From contig JAVBNF010000019.1 in assembly GCA_031551725.1 (NCBI GenBank), forward strand, positions 1-49,394: DNA of 49,394 bases. The letters run 5' to 3'. Of the stretch, positions 1 through 8,419 are shown in pieces. The notes under the pieces are model-generated. The model was not told the origin of the DNA. It saw only the letters and a program-made list of their open reading frames with translations, and ran no database searches. Positions within the stretch are counted from its first letter, which is position 1. Every line of letters starts with the position of its first letter. Origin of the DNA: JAVBNF01 sp031551725 (GTDB lineage Bacteria > Bacteroidota > Bacteroidia > Bacteroidales > P3). Made by a program: the position numbers and the translations under genes.

Positions 1-315
1 CGGGCAGTAATACGTGCTTTTCGAAGCAGCAAAGCTATTTGCAGTCGTATTGTTTGAGAAAATCGGATTGTTCAAACCATTGCGATACCGCAGGTTTTCT
101 GCCATCCAGCGTTTGCCGTCGGGCATAATCACGGTTTTGTAAGTTTCGCCATCGCGTGGGTCGGTGAAATTGGGGGCGGCGGTTTGCGCGAAAATAAAGC
201 AGAAGTGCAGAAGTGCAAAAACGCAGAAGAAGAACATTTTTATGCATTTCTGCGCTCTTGCGCTTCTGCATTCTTGCATTTTTGCGTTTCTGCTGCGAAG
301 TAATTGTGTTTTCAT
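1..315 (-). CDS. FISUMP-domain secreted protein, N-terminal part (runs off the window)
   Basis: Reading the minus strand from ATG at 315 gives 105 codons with no stop before the window edge. After a hydrophobic stretch (about residues 28-42, ending in a signal-peptidase-like site before AQTAAP) the protein continues with DPRDGETYKTV, MPDGKRWMAENLRY and so on. This is the start of a Fibrobacter succinogenes major paralogous (FISUMP, TIGR02145) domain, found in many secreted Bacteroidota proteins of unknown function. The signal peptide is odd: residues 7-26 (RSRNAKMQECRSARAQKCIK) are encoded by a block of repeated words related to GCAGAAGTGCA that forms an inverted repeat (199-293). Without that block the leader would be a normal short signal peptide. 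The C-terminal part lies outside the window. Domain recognition is from memory of the family motif. Confidence 0.75.
   Translation of the reverse strand, partial: MKTQLLRSRNAKMQECRSARAQKCIKMFFFCVFALLHFCFIFAQTAAPNFTDPRDGETYKTVIMPDGKRWMAENLRYRNGLNNPIFSNNTTANSFAASKSTYYCP
199..293. repeat. Quasi-palindromic word repeat inside the FISUMP signal-peptide region
   Basis: The left arm (199-228) is built from units like GCAGAAGT and GCAAAAAC. The right arm (247-293) is built from the reverse complements (TTCTGC, CTTGCG, CTTCTGC, CTTGCATT). A short spacer with ACATTTTT separates them. The block is translated on the minus strand. A 21-bp piece (259-279) recurs in aroA at 31386-31406 with two mismatches. 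Confidence 0.75.
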
Positions 316-352
316 GTTGTGTTATTTAATTGTTTTTATGTTTGAGTCAACC

Positions 353-369
353 GAGACCCGTAGGGTCTC
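353..369. repeat. Short palindrome with CCGTAGGG core (REP-like)
   Basis: Perfect 7-bp arms GAGACCC / GGGTCTC around GTA. The CCGTAGGG core is also in the palindromes of the transposon at 43200-43856, so this could be a solitary REP sequence. It could equally act as a terminator or operator. No T tract follows. Confidence 0.4.
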
Positions 370-382
370 AATGTGCATAAAA

Positions 383-529
383 AAGGCGCGAGTTGAATTT
401 CTTATTTTCAAAGAGGTACCTCCAAGCACCTGTACAGAAATAAGACACAACCCACGCCGGAACACAGCATGAGCGCATCGCTTATCAATTCTTCTGTACA
501 AAATTTTGGAGGTTTTCTTTGAAAGAATT
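383..529. ncRNA. Candidate rod-shaped structured RNA (6S-like architecture, unproven)
   Basis: Long imperfect inverted repeat. On the plus strand TTTCAAAG, ACCTCCAA and TGTACAGAA in the left half (about 388-443) meet TTCTGTACA, TTGGAGGT and CTTTGAAA in the right half (about 491-526), and ATAAG pairs with CTTAT near the apex. The apical part of about 35 nt is GC-richer than the spacer around it. The result is a single rod of about 150 nt with internal bulges, the general shape of 6S RNA. T6 tracts lie outside both ends (540-545 plus; 386-380 read on minus), so the strand cannot be chosen. No good ORF covers it. I cannot confirm the Rfam family, and an inverted-repeat relic is the alternative. 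Confidence 0.4.
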
Positions 530-697
530 TAAGCTTACGCTTTTTTATTTATGTTTAATTTAGTGTTTTTCTATATTTTTTATTGTTTTGTTTTCTTGTT
601 AACTTGTCACCTTGTTAACTATTTTTTTTGCAAAGTTAACCATTTTTTTTCATTATTCAAATTTTTTATTATTTAGAAAAATTATTAATTACACTTC
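530..697. other. A/T-rich spacer without a gene
   Basis: I see no coding potential. It contains one word-type repeat at about 592-620 (TTGTTAACTTGTCACCTTG followed by TTAAC). This resembles the words at 34081-34108 near der. The rest is poly(T)/poly(A)-rich sequence. Confidence 0.5.
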
Positions 698-731
698 TTT
701 GTAAAGGATATTCTTTTTTTTCGTAGATTTG
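698..731 (+). promoter_or_regulatory. Predicted promoter of the hydBAC operon
   Basis: A -33-like TTTG (698-701) lies 22 bp before the -7-like box TAGATTTG (724-731). This fits the Bacteroidota housekeeping sigma consensus TTTG-N19-21-TAnnTTTG, with a slightly long spacer. The predicted transcription start is near 738, about 20 nt before the hydB ATG. Confidence 0.6.
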
Positions 732-757
732 CGAAACAAACATATTAACACACTCCT

Positions 758-2656
758 ATGCCAAAAGTTGAGTCCTTACAAGCGCTTCGGGAATTAAAGG
801 AACAATTCCGCCCGAAAGTGCAGCTTCGAAAAATCGAGTCGCAGGATACTTTACCGGCGACCCCAAAAGGTATTTATAGTCGACATATTTTAGTTTGCGG
901 CGGAACAGGATGCAAGGCTTCTAAAAGTGACGATATTTTAAAAAACTTCAAAACTATTTTAGAAGAAAAAAACCTTAAAGATGTTTTAGTCCTTGCTGTC
1001 GGCTGCTTCGGTTTTTGCGAACGCGGTCCAATTGTAAAAATTCTACCAGATAATACCTTTTACACGCAAGTGAAGCCCGAAGATGTTGCTACCATTATTG
1101 ATGAGCACATTATCGGTGGAAATGCCGTGAAAAAACTATTGTACACCGATCCCATCACACTCGACCATGTAACAGACTTCCGTGAAATTGAGTTTTATAA
1201 AAAACAAAAACGGATTGCCCTCCGCAACTGCGGACTAATCAATCCCGAAGACATTGAGGAATGCATTGCCTGCGACGGCTACCAAGCGCTCGGCCGCTGT
1301 TTGGAAGAAATGACTCCGCAGCAAGTTATTCAAATAATAAAGGATTCCGGCCTTCGCGGACGCGGCGGCGCTGGGTTCCCCACAGGTTTGAAATGGGAAA
1401 TTACCAGCAAATCGGTTTCCGATCAAAAATACGTGGTTTGTAATGCCGACGAGGGTGACCCCGGCGCATTTATGGACCGCTCCATCCTGGAAGGCGACCC
1501 GAATTCCATCCTGGAAGCCATGGCCATTTGTGGCTATGCCATCGGCGCAAACAAAGGATTGATTTATATCCGTGCCGAATATCCATTGGCAATCCACCGC
1601 TTGCAAGTAGCAATTCAACAAGCCCGCGAAACCGGATTGTTAGGAAAAAATATTTTAGGGAAAAATTTCGATTTTGATATCGAAATCCGCTACGGCGCCG
1701 GCGCTTTTGTCTGCGGTGAAGAAACCGCCCTGATTCATTCGATGGAAGGACAGCGCGGCGAGCCGACGTTGCGTCCGCCCTACCCTTCTGTTTCGGGCTA
1801 TTTTGGGCAACCGACAAACGTAAACAACGTTGAAACGCTGGCAAACGTTCCAGCTATCATCAACGAAGGTGCGGCATGGTTTGCAAGTATCGGTACCGAA
1901 AAATCAAAAGGAACCAAAGTTTTCGCCTTGGCGGGAAAAATCAATAATGTTGGTCTTATCGAAGTTCCGCAAGGAATCACTTTGCGTGAAATCATTTATG
2001 AAATCGGAGGCGGCATCAAAGATGGCAAGAAATTCAAAGCCGTACAAACAGGCGGTCCTTCCGGCGGATGCTTGACTGAAGCGCATCTCGACATACCAAT
2101 TGATTATGAAAACCTCGTAGCCGCAGGATCTATGATGGGTTCCGGCGGTATGATTGTGATGGACGAAGACGATTGTATGGTATCCATTGCGAAATTCTAT
2201 TTGGAATTCACGGTTGAAGAATCTTGTGGAAAATGTGCTCCTTGCCGTGTTGGTAACAAACGTTTGCTCGAAATTTTAGGAAGCATCACCGAAGGTAACG
2301 GAACCCCCGAAGATCTTGAACGATTGAAAGATTTGAGTTATGTGATCAAAGACACCGCGCTTTGCGGATTGGGACAAACTTCTCCAAATCCAGTACTTTC
2401 AACGTTGCAGCATTTTCATGATGAATATATGGAACACGTGAAAGACAAACGCTGCCGTTCGCGTCAATGCCATTTGAAACAACGTTACAAAATCAATGAA
2501 GAGAAATGCGTAGGATGTACGGCTTGCGTCAAAGCATGCCCTGTTGGCGCTATTACCGGCGAGAAAAAGAAACCGCATTTCCTTCACGAGGAACTGTGTA
2601 TCCGTTGCGGCGCCTGCTACGCAAAATGTAAGTTCGAAGCAATTGATATTCTATAA
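758..2656 (+). CDS. hydB: NAD-linked [FeFe] hydrogenase, NuoF-like subunit HydB
   Basis: A 632-residue flavoprotein subunit that transfers electrons between NAD(H) and the hydrogenase HydA. Domains in order: an N-terminal thioredoxin-like [2Fe-2S] region (CGGTGC near residue 47, CFGFC near 86); the NuoF FMN/NADH domain with GLRGRGGAGFPTG near residue 198 and the acidic ADEGDPGAFMDR stretch; a [4Fe-4S] motif ESCGKCAPCR near 491; and a C-terminal ferredoxin domain with two clusters (CVGCTACVKACP and CIRCGACYAKC). This layout and length match HydB of trimeric group A3 hydrogenases. It is first in the operon, followed by hydA and hydC. Homologues may be electron-bifurcating (ferredoxin plus NADH) or simply NADH-dependent, and sequence alone does not decide. 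The ATG sits about 20 nt after the predicted start site and has no strong Shine-Dalgarno sequence, as is common in this phylum. Confidence 0.93.
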   Translation: MPKVESLQALRELKEQFRPKVQLRKIESQDTLPATPKGIYSRHILVCGGTGCKASKSDDILKNFKTILEEKNLKDVLVLAVGCFGFCERGPIVKILPDNTFYTQVKPEDVATIIDEHIIGGNAVKKLLYTDPITLDHVTDFREIEFYKKQKRIALRNCGLINPEDIEECIACDGYQALGRCLEEMTPQQVIQIIKDSGLRGRGGAGFPTGLKWEITSKSVSDQKYVVCNADEGDPGAFMDRSILEGDPNSILEAMAICGYAIGANKGLIYIRAEYPLAIHRLQVAIQQARETGLLGKNILGKNFDFDIEIRYGAGAFVCGEETALIHSMEGQRGEPTLRPPYPSVSGYFGQPTNVNNVETLANVPAIINEGAAWFASIGTEKSKGTKVFALAGKINNVGLIEVPQGITLREIIYEIGGGIKDGKKFKAVQTGGPSGGCLTEAHLDIPIDYENLVAAGSMMGSGGMIVMDEDDCMVSIAKFYLEFTVEESCGKCAPCRVGNKRLLEILGSITEGNGTPEDLERLKDLSYVIKDTALCGLGQTSPNPVLSTLQHFHDEYMEHVKDKRCRSRQCHLKQRYKINEEKCVGCTACVKACPVGAITGEKKKPHFLHEELCIRCGACYAKCKFEAIDIL

Positions 2657-2659
2657 ATA

Positions 2660-2730
2660 AAAGACCGTAAGACCATAAGATAGTAAGATTTTTTTTACCA
2701 TCTTACATGTCTTACCATCTTACGGTCTTA
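2660..2730. repeat. Quasi-palindromic word repeat between hydB and hydA
   Basis: The left arm has TAAGACCG, TAAGACCA, TAAGATAG, TAAGAT. After T8, the right arm reads CATCTTACATG, TCTTACCA, TCTTACGG, TCTTA, which is its reverse complement. RNA from it would fold as a long hairpin inside the hydBAC transcript. The same word family (GTAAGA / TCTTAC) fills the thiD-aroA spacer. Confidence 0.8.
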
Positions 2731-2752
2731 TAAATAAGAAATATTTAGAATC

Positions 2753-4516
2753 ATGGGAAAAATACAAATAGAATTAGATCACAAAAATATCGAAGTCGAG
2801 GAAGGTATTACCATTCTCGAGGCGGCGAAATCACTGGGAATATACATTCCTACGCTTTGCCATTTTAAGATTGACAATATAAAAATGGAAAACCGTCCGG
2901 GCGGCTGCCGCATATGCGTTGTTGAAATCGATGGACGCAGAAATCTGCAACCCGCATGCGCCGCTAAATGCGAAGCCGGAATGAAAATCAATACTTGTTC
3001 GCCGCGCGTTTTGCATGCCCGCCGTACGATTTTGGAATTATTGATTTCCGACCACCCGTACGATTGCTTGATCTGTGCAAAATCAGGACATTGCGAATTG
3101 CAAAACCTTGCACAGCACATGGGTGTTCGCGAAATCCATTATCAAGGAGAACAATCCATTTACCGTCGCGACAAATCTCCATCGATCATTCGCGATGTTG
3201 ATAAATGTGTAATGTGTCGCCGTTGCGAAACCATGTGCAACAACGTGCAAACCGTTGGTGCACTTTCGGCTGTTAACCGTGGATTCATGTCCGTTGTTGC
3301 TCCGGCATTCGAGGCTGATTTGGAACAATCGCCATGCACATTCTGCGGTCAATGTGTAAGCGTTTGCCCTACGGGAGCCCTTACGGAAATGGACCATACC
3401 GAAAAAGTAATCAAAGCCTTAACCGATCCGACAAAAACGGTTGTTGTGCAAACAGCACCTGCAGTCCGCGTGGCCTTAGGCGAAGAATTCGACATGGAAC
3501 CGGGCACCATCGTTACCGGAAAAATGGTCGCTGCCCTACGCCGTATGGGATTTGCAAAAATTTTTGATACCGATTTTGCAGCCGACCTTACCATCATGGA
3601 AGAAGGTACGGAAATGCTCGGTCGTTTGAATGCATTCTTGCAAGGTGATAAAACAGTGCGTTTGCCAATCCTAACTTCATGCTGTCCGGCTTGGGTAAAC
3701 TTCTTTGAAGAAAACTTTTCGGATATGTTTGATGTTCCATCATCGGCAAAATCGCCACAACAAATGTTTGGAGCCATTGCCAAAACATACTTAGCCAAGA
3801 AATTAGGTATCACAAAACGTGAAGATTTAGTTGTGGTTTCCGTGATGCCTTGCCTGGCCAAAAAATACGAATGTCAACGCGACGAATTCAAGGTAAACGG
3901 TAATCCGGATGTGGATATTGCCATTACAACACGCGAATTGGCACAATTGATCCGCCTTTCGAATATTGATTTGAATGAACTTCCGGACGAAGACTTCGAC
4001 CATCCAATGGGCGAATCAACCGGCGCCGGCGTTATTTTCGGCGTAACCGGCGGTGTGATCGAAGCAGCAACTCGTACTGCTTATGAAGTTCAAACAGGCA
4101 AAAAGTTAGAAAAAGTAGAATTTAATGTTTTGCGCGGATTAGACGGCGTGCGTTCGGCAGAAGTTGACTTTGATGGGTTAAAACTCAAAATTGGTATTGC
4201 GCACGGTCTTGGAAACGCCCGCAAACTGCTCAACGAAGTGCGCGAAGGAAAATCGCAATTCCATGCCATTGAAATCATGGCTTGTCCCGGCGGCTGTATC
4301 GGCGGCGGCGGACAACCGTTCTATCATGGCGAACTTGAGATACTCCAAAAACGTGCGGCTGCGATCTATCGTGAAGATGAAGGCAAAGCCATTCGCAAAT
4401 CGCACGAAAATCCAGACATCATCAAACTGTATGAAGAATTTTTAGGCAAACCGATGAGCGAAAAATCACATCAATTGTTGCACACTCATTATTTTAGCAA
4501 AAGCGATAAAAACTAA
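2753..4516 (+). CDS. hydA: [FeFe] hydrogenase catalytic subunit HydA
   Basis: A 587-residue catalytic subunit that interconverts protons and H2 at the H-cluster. The N-terminus has a NuoG-like [2Fe-2S] domain (CHFKIDN, GGCRICVVE, CAAKC, residues about 36-80). Next come the His-ligated cluster region (CLICAKSGHCELQNLA) and two [4Fe-4S] clusters (CVMCRRCETMC; CTFCGQCVSVCP). The three H-cluster signatures are all present: L1 TSCCPAW near residue 307, L2 MPCLAKK near 364, and L3 MACPGGCIGGGGQP near 508. No catalytic cysteine is missing. The domain set fits group A3. The hydEFG maturases are not in this window and must be elsewhere if the enzyme is active. The ATG lies about 20 nt after the word-repeat hairpin. 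Confidence 0.95.
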   Translation: MGKIQIELDHKNIEVEEGITILEAAKSLGIYIPTLCHFKIDNIKMENRPGGCRICVVEIDGRRNLQPACAAKCEAGMKINTCSPRVLHARRTILELLISDHPYDCLICAKSGHCELQNLAQHMGVREIHYQGEQSIYRRDKSPSIIRDVDKCVMCRRCETMCNNVQTVGALSAVNRGFMSVVAPAFEADLEQSPCTFCGQCVSVCPTGALTEMDHTEKVIKALTDPTKTVVVQTAPAVRVALGEEFDMEPGTIVTGKMVAALRRMGFAKIFDTDFAADLTIMEEGTEMLGRLNAFLQGDKTVRLPILTSCCPAWVNFFEENFSDMFDVPSSAKSPQQMFGAIAKTYLAKKLGITKREDLVVVSVMPCLAKKYECQRDEFKVNGNPDVDIAITTRELAQLIRLSNIDLNELPDEDFDHPMGESTGAGVIFGVTGGVIEAATRTAYEVQTGKKLEKVEFNVLRGLDGVRSAEVDFDGLKLKIGIAHGLGNARKLLNEVREGKSQFHAIEIMACPGGCIGGGGQPFYHGELEILQKRAAAIYREDEGKAIRKSHENPDIIKLYEEFLGKPMSEKSHQLLHTHYFSKSDKN

Positions 4517-4521
4517 GAAAT

Positions 4522-4998
4522 ATGCAAGATACCAAATTAACCGAAGATAAAATTGAGCAAATCAAGGCCATTTGCAAAAGTTTCAATAACGAAAAAACCG
4601 AAGTCATCAACGTATTGCACCGTGTTCAAAACGTGTTTGGCTATTTGCCGCCGAGCGTGCAAAAACTCATTGCACGCGAGTTGAGCTTATCAGCTGCTCA
4701 CGTATATGGCATTGTAACTTTCTATTCCTATTTTAAAATGAATCCCGTTGGCGAATATCCGATTTCGGTTTGCACCGGAACAGCTTGCCACGTGAGGGGT
4801 TCTGATAAAATTTTGGAAGAATTCAAAAAAATTCTAAAAATCGAAGTCGGCGAAACTACACCTGATGGGAAGTTTTCCTTGGGTTGCTTACGCTGCGTGG
4901 GTGCCTGCGGATTGGCTCCCGTTGTCCTTGTCGGAGAACGCGTTTACGGACGTTTAACCCCGGCACAGGTCAAAGATATTATTGCAGAATATAAATAA
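4522..4998 (+). CDS. hydC: NAD-linked hydrogenase, NuoE-like subunit HydC
   Basis: A 158-residue thioredoxin-fold [2Fe-2S] subunit that completes the HydABC trimer by passing electrons between HydB and HydA. The four cluster cysteines are visible as CTGTAC near residue 90 and CLRCVGAC near 125-132. The N-terminal helical bundle (NVLHRVQNVFGYLPPSVQ) and the YGIVTFYSYF segment are typical of NuoE. It starts 5 nt after the hydA stop, so translational coupling is likely. Gene order hydB-hydA-hydC is a recognised variant. Confidence 0.92.
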   Translation: MQDTKLTEDKIEQIKAICKSFNNEKTEVINVLHRVQNVFGYLPPSVQKLIARELSLSAAHVYGIVTFYSYFKMNPVGEYPISVCTGTACHVRGSDKILEEFKKILKIEVGETTPDGKFSLGCLRCVGACGLAPVVLVGERVYGRLTPAQVKDIIAEYK

Positions 4999-5114
4999 TG
5001 ATTAATGGTAAATTGTTAATGAGCTTCTCCAATAGTTAAATAAGCACATTTGTTAACATTTTATCATTTATTCGCGCAGCCATTAACCATTTATAATTAA
5101 CCATTAACAATTAG
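4996..5114. repeat. Word-type inverted repeat between hydC and rocD
   Basis: TAATGATTAATGGTAAATTG and TTAATG at 4996-5021 face ATTAACCATTTATAATTAACC and ATTAACAATTA at 5081-5114, which are approximate reverse complements. About 60 nt separate the arms. I see no gene and no clear TAnnTTTG promoter here. Confidence 0.6.
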
Positions 5115-5118
5115 AATC

Positions 5119-6339
5119 ATGGCAAAATCACAACAATTCATTGAGCAAGAAGACAAATTCGGTGCTCACAACTATCACCCGCTACCGGTTGTTCTTTCAA
5201 AAGGCGAAGGCGCTTTTGTTTGGGATGTAGATGGAAAGAAATATTTCGATTTTTTATCAGCATATTCTGCTGTTAACCAAGGCCACTGCCATCCGAAAAT
5301 TGTGAAAGCATTGACCGATCAGGCACAAAATTTATGCTTGACTTCCAGAGCTTTCTATAACGATTGCTTAGGTCCTTACGAAGAATTTGTGACTAAATAT
5401 TTCGGCTATGAAAAAGTGTTGCCGATGAATAGCGGTGCCGAAGCCGATGAAACAGCCCTTAAATTAGCCCGTCGTTGGGGTGTTGTGAAAAAAGGTATTC
5501 CAAACGACGATGTGATGATTGTTTGCTGCGAAGGCAACTTCCACGGACGTACAATTTCTATCGTTTCCATGTCGAATGATCCTGATTCTTATGCAAATTA
5601 CGGTCCACTCACACCAGGTTTTATCCGGATTCCGTACAATGATGTGAATGCTTTGGAAAAAGTACTGAACGAACACGGCAAAAAAATTGCAGGCTTCCTG
5701 GTAGAGCCCATTCAAGGTGAAGCCGGTGTGTATGTTCCGGACGAAGGTTATTTGAAAAAATGCTACGAACTTTGTCAAAAACACAATGTTTTGTTTATGG
5801 CCGACGAAGTTCAAAGCGGTATTGCCCGTACAGGAAAATTACTGGCATGCGACCACGAGAACGTTCGTCCCGACATTTTGATTTTAGGGAAAGCCATTTC
5901 CGGCGGAGTTCTCCCTATTTCTGCTGTGCTGTGCGACAATTATATCATGCTAAACATCAAACCCGGAGAGCATGGTTCTACTTTTGGCGGATTTCCACTT
6001 GCCTGCAAAGTTGCTCAAGCCGCTCTGGAAGTAGTTCGAGATGAGAAATTAAGTGAAAGGGCCGAATATTTGGGCAATATTTTCCGTGAAGAAATGGGTA
6101 AAGTAAAATCGGATATGATTGAACTCATCCGCGGAAAAGGTTTGTTAAATGCTATTATTATCAAACCGAAAAACGGCAAAGAAGCATGGGATGTTTGCTT
6201 GAAAATGCGGGATTTGGGCGTATTGGCAAAACCAACACACGGACATATTATCCGTTTTGCCCCACCATTGGTCATCAGCGAGGGAGATTTGCGCCAAGCA
6301 ATTAAATTGATTACTGAAGCTATTCTATCGTTCGAATAA
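5119..6339 (+). CDS. rocD: Ornithine aminotransferase
   Basis: A 406-residue PLP enzyme of class III aminotransferases that converts ornithine and 2-oxoglutarate to glutamate semialdehyde and glutamate, linking arginine/ornithine and proline metabolism. Visible signatures: the N-terminal AHNYHPLPVVLSKGEG and AYSAVNQGHCHP of ornithine aminotransferases, the cofactor-site region MNSGAEADETALKLAR, the acidic FMADEVQSGIARTG, and the PLP lysine in ILGKAISGGVLP near residue 256. Length is typical (about 400). It has a strong terminator downstream. No separate promoter is evident, so it may be read from the hydrogenase transcript. Confidence 0.93.
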   Translation: MAKSQQFIEQEDKFGAHNYHPLPVVLSKGEGAFVWDVDGKKYFDFLSAYSAVNQGHCHPKIVKALTDQAQNLCLTSRAFYNDCLGPYEEFVTKYFGYEKVLPMNSGAEADETALKLARRWGVVKKGIPNDDVMIVCCEGNFHGRTISIVSMSNDPDSYANYGPLTPGFIRIPYNDVNALEKVLNEHGKKIAGFLVEPIQGEAGVYVPDEGYLKKCYELCQKHNVLFMADEVQSGIARTGKLLACDHENVRPDILILGKAISGGVLPISAVLCDNYIMLNIKPGEHGSTFGGFPLACKVAQAALEVVRDEKLSERAEYLGNIFREEMGKVKSDMIELIRGKGLLNAIIIKPKNGKEAWDVCLKMRDLGVLAKPTHGHIIRFAPPLVISEGDLRQAIKLITEAILSFE

Positions 6340-6363
6340 TTAAATTTCAGCGACTTACAAAAA

Positions 6364-6396
6364 AGAGCGATATAAAAAATATCGCTCTTTTTTTTC
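6364..6396 (+). terminator. Intrinsic terminator after rocD
   Basis: Perfect 11-bp stem AAGAGCGATAT / ATATCGCTCTT with an A5 loop, followed by T6 and further T-rich sequence. Confidence 0.9.
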
Positions 6397-6411
6397 CTGT
6401 TTTTTTTTCGT

Positions 6412-6419
6412 ACCTTTGC
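6412..6419 (+). promoter_or_regulatory. Predicted -7 box for the purF-like gene
   Basis: TACCTTTG matches the Bacteroidota TAnnTTTG box. It sits directly after the rocD terminator and 17 nt before the ATG. Confidence 0.7.
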
Positions 6420-6436
6420 ACCTTACATGATGTAAC

Positions 6437-8338
6437 ATGAGCGAACAAATCAAACACGAGTGCGGTATTGCAATGGTACGGTTGCTAAAACCGCTTGACT
6501 ACTACTTAAAGAAATACGGAACAGCTCTTTACGGGCTCGACAAAATGTATCTTTTAATGGAAAAACAGCACAACCGCGGGCAAGACGGCGTAGGTTTGGC
6601 TTCTATTAAATTTGATGTCCCAATAGGTTCTCAATACATTAATATTGAGCGTTCAAATAGTGAAGTTCCCATTAAAGATATTTTTGCAGAAGCATTCAAA
6701 CCGCTTCGCAAAACCACTGTTCCAAATGCTCACAAAGACTTGGAATGGATTAAAAATAACATGCCGTTTGCCGGTGAATTAATGCTCGGACACTTGCGTT
6801 ACGGCACTTTTGGTGGAAATGGCGTTCAAAATCTCCATCCTTTTCATCGTGAAAACAATTGGAAAACAAGAAACCTTGTAATTGCAGGAAACTTCAACCT
6901 AACCAATGTTGATGAACTTTTTGACAAATTAATTTCACTCGGACAACATCCTACTCAGACAAACGATACCATCACGGTTTTGGAAAAAGTGGGTAAGTTT
7001 TTAGATGACGAAAATCAACGTTTATTTGATAAATACAAACACGAAGGAATACAATCGAATGTCGAAATTTCCCGACTGATTGCAGAAAATCTGGACATCA
7101 CGGATATTCTACAAAAATCTGCAAAACACTGGGACGGAGGTTACGCCATGGCCGGATTGTTAGGTCACGGCGATGCTTTTGTAATGCGCGACCCATCGGG
7201 GATTCGTCCGGTTTTTTATTATCATGATGATGAAATTGTGGTGGTAACTTCAGAACGTCCGGTTATTCAAACCGCTTTAAAGGTTCCGATCGAACAAATC
7301 CACAGCCTTACTCCCGGGCATGCAATTATCATCCGTAAAAACGGAAATGTTTCGATTGAAGAATTTAGAACTCCTGAGCCCACCCCTACTCCATGCTCTT
7401 TCGAACGCATTTATTTTTCGCGTGGAACGGATGCCGACATTTACAATGAGCGTAAAATGCTCGGCGAATTATTGGCCGAACCTATCTTGAAATCATGTAA
7501 ATATGACGTGGAAAATACGATCTTTTCGTATATTCCAAACACTGCTTCCGTGGCTTTTTGGGGCTTATGCAAATCGTTGGAAAAACATTGCAAAAAACTT
7601 CAACAACAAGCGATTTTAGAAAATAAAGATAGGCTAACGCCGGAATTATTGACCGAAATCCTGGATGCTCGCCCGCGCGTGGAAAGCATTGCTGTTAAGG
7701 ATGTTAAAATGCGTACATTTATCACCCAAGATGCGCACCGCGACGATATGGTTGCACACGTTTACGATATTACCTACGGAACCGTGCGTGCAGGTGTCGA
7801 TTCTCTGGTTGTTTTGGATGATTCGATTGTCCGCGGAACCACGCTCCGCCAAAGTATTTTGCGGATGCTTGACCGTTTGGAACCGAAAAAAATCATCATC
7901 GCTTCTTCGGCTCCGCAAATCCGCTATCCCGATTGCTACGGCATCGACATGTCGCGCCTCGGCGAGTTTGTTGCGTTTGAGGCCGCTATTGAGTTGCTAA
8001 AGGATACTAATCAAGAACATATCATTAAAGAAGTTTACGAAGACTGTAAAGCGCAACTTCAACGTCCGAAAGAAGAAATGCAAAACGCCGTACGCGCTAT
8101 TTACAAGCCGTTTACACAAGAACAAATTTCGAAAAAAATCGCACAACTGCTTACTCCGACCGATTTGAAAGCGGAAGTGGAAATTGTTTATCAAACGATC
8201 GAAGGCTTGCACGAAGCATGCCCGAACAACCATGGCGACTGGTATTTTACAGGAAAATACCCAACACCGGGCGGCATGAAAGTGGTAAACAAAGCGTTTA
8301 TTAATTATTACGAAAAAAAGAACGAAAGAGCTTACTAA
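6437..8338 (+). CDS. purF: Amidophosphoribosyltransferase-family protein (long Bacteroidota form)
   Basis: A 633-residue protein with an N-terminal Ntn glutaminase domain and a C-terminal phosphoribosyltransferase domain. The likely nucleophile is the Cys in KHECGIAMV at residue 9. The acceptor and glutamine-binding regions NRGQDGVGLAS, GHLRYGTFG and RDPSGIRPV follow. The PRPP-binding loop VVLDDSIVRGTT near residue 460 is intact. Classical PurF exposes Cys right after Met1 and is about 470-510 residues long. This form keeps eight residues ahead of the Cys and has long insertions and an extra C-terminal region. The product would be phosphoribosylamine in purine synthesis, but this longer class may have a related role, so the symbol is tentative. 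It has its own promoter and no obvious operon partner. Confidence 0.8.
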   Translation: MSEQIKHECGIAMVRLLKPLDYYLKKYGTALYGLDKMYLLMEKQHNRGQDGVGLASIKFDVPIGSQYINIERSNSEVPIKDIFAEAFKPLRKTTVPNAHKDLEWIKNNMPFAGELMLGHLRYGTFGGNGVQNLHPFHRENNWKTRNLVIAGNFNLTNVDELFDKLISLGQHPTQTNDTITVLEKVGKFLDDENQRLFDKYKHEGIQSNVEISRLIAENLDITDILQKSAKHWDGGYAMAGLLGHGDAFVMRDPSGIRPVFYYHDDEIVVVTSERPVIQTALKVPIEQIHSLTPGHAIIIRKNGNVSIEEFRTPEPTPTPCSFERIYFSRGTDADIYNERKMLGELLAEPILKSCKYDVENTIFSYIPNTASVAFWGLCKSLEKHCKKLQQQAILENKDRLTPELLTEILDARPRVESIAVKDVKMRTFITQDAHRDDMVAHVYDITYGTVRAGVDSLVVLDDSIVRGTTLRQSILRMLDRLEPKKIIIASSAPQIRYPDCYGIDMSRLGEFVAFEAAIELLKDTNQEHIIKEVYEDCKAQLQRPKEEMQNAVRAIYKPFTQEQISKKIAQLLTPTDLKAEVEIVYQTIEGLHEACPNNHGDWYFTGKYPTPGGMKVVNKAFINYYEKKNERAY

Positions 8339-8339
8339 C

Positions 8340-8410
8340 GAATTAAGAATTAAGAATTAAGAATTAAGGCTCCATTTTAATTTTTAATTCCTAATTTTTA
8401 ATTCCTAAAT
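8340..8410. repeat. Word repeat: four AATTAAG units then AATTTTTAATTCCT units
   Basis: GAATTAAGAATTAAG is tandemly repeated (about 8339-8368). It is followed by TTTTAATTTTTAATTCC and TAATTTTTAATTCC (8375-8406), which approximate the reverse complement. The block fills the spacer between purF and rfbB. Confidence 0.75.
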
Positions 8411-8419
8411 CTATTAGGA

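Noticed and set aside
199..293. Tandem words that look like a degenerate CRISPR array
   Set aside because: Units are 7-9 bp with no spacers of constant length, and the block is an inverted repeat inside a coding sequence. No cas genes are present.
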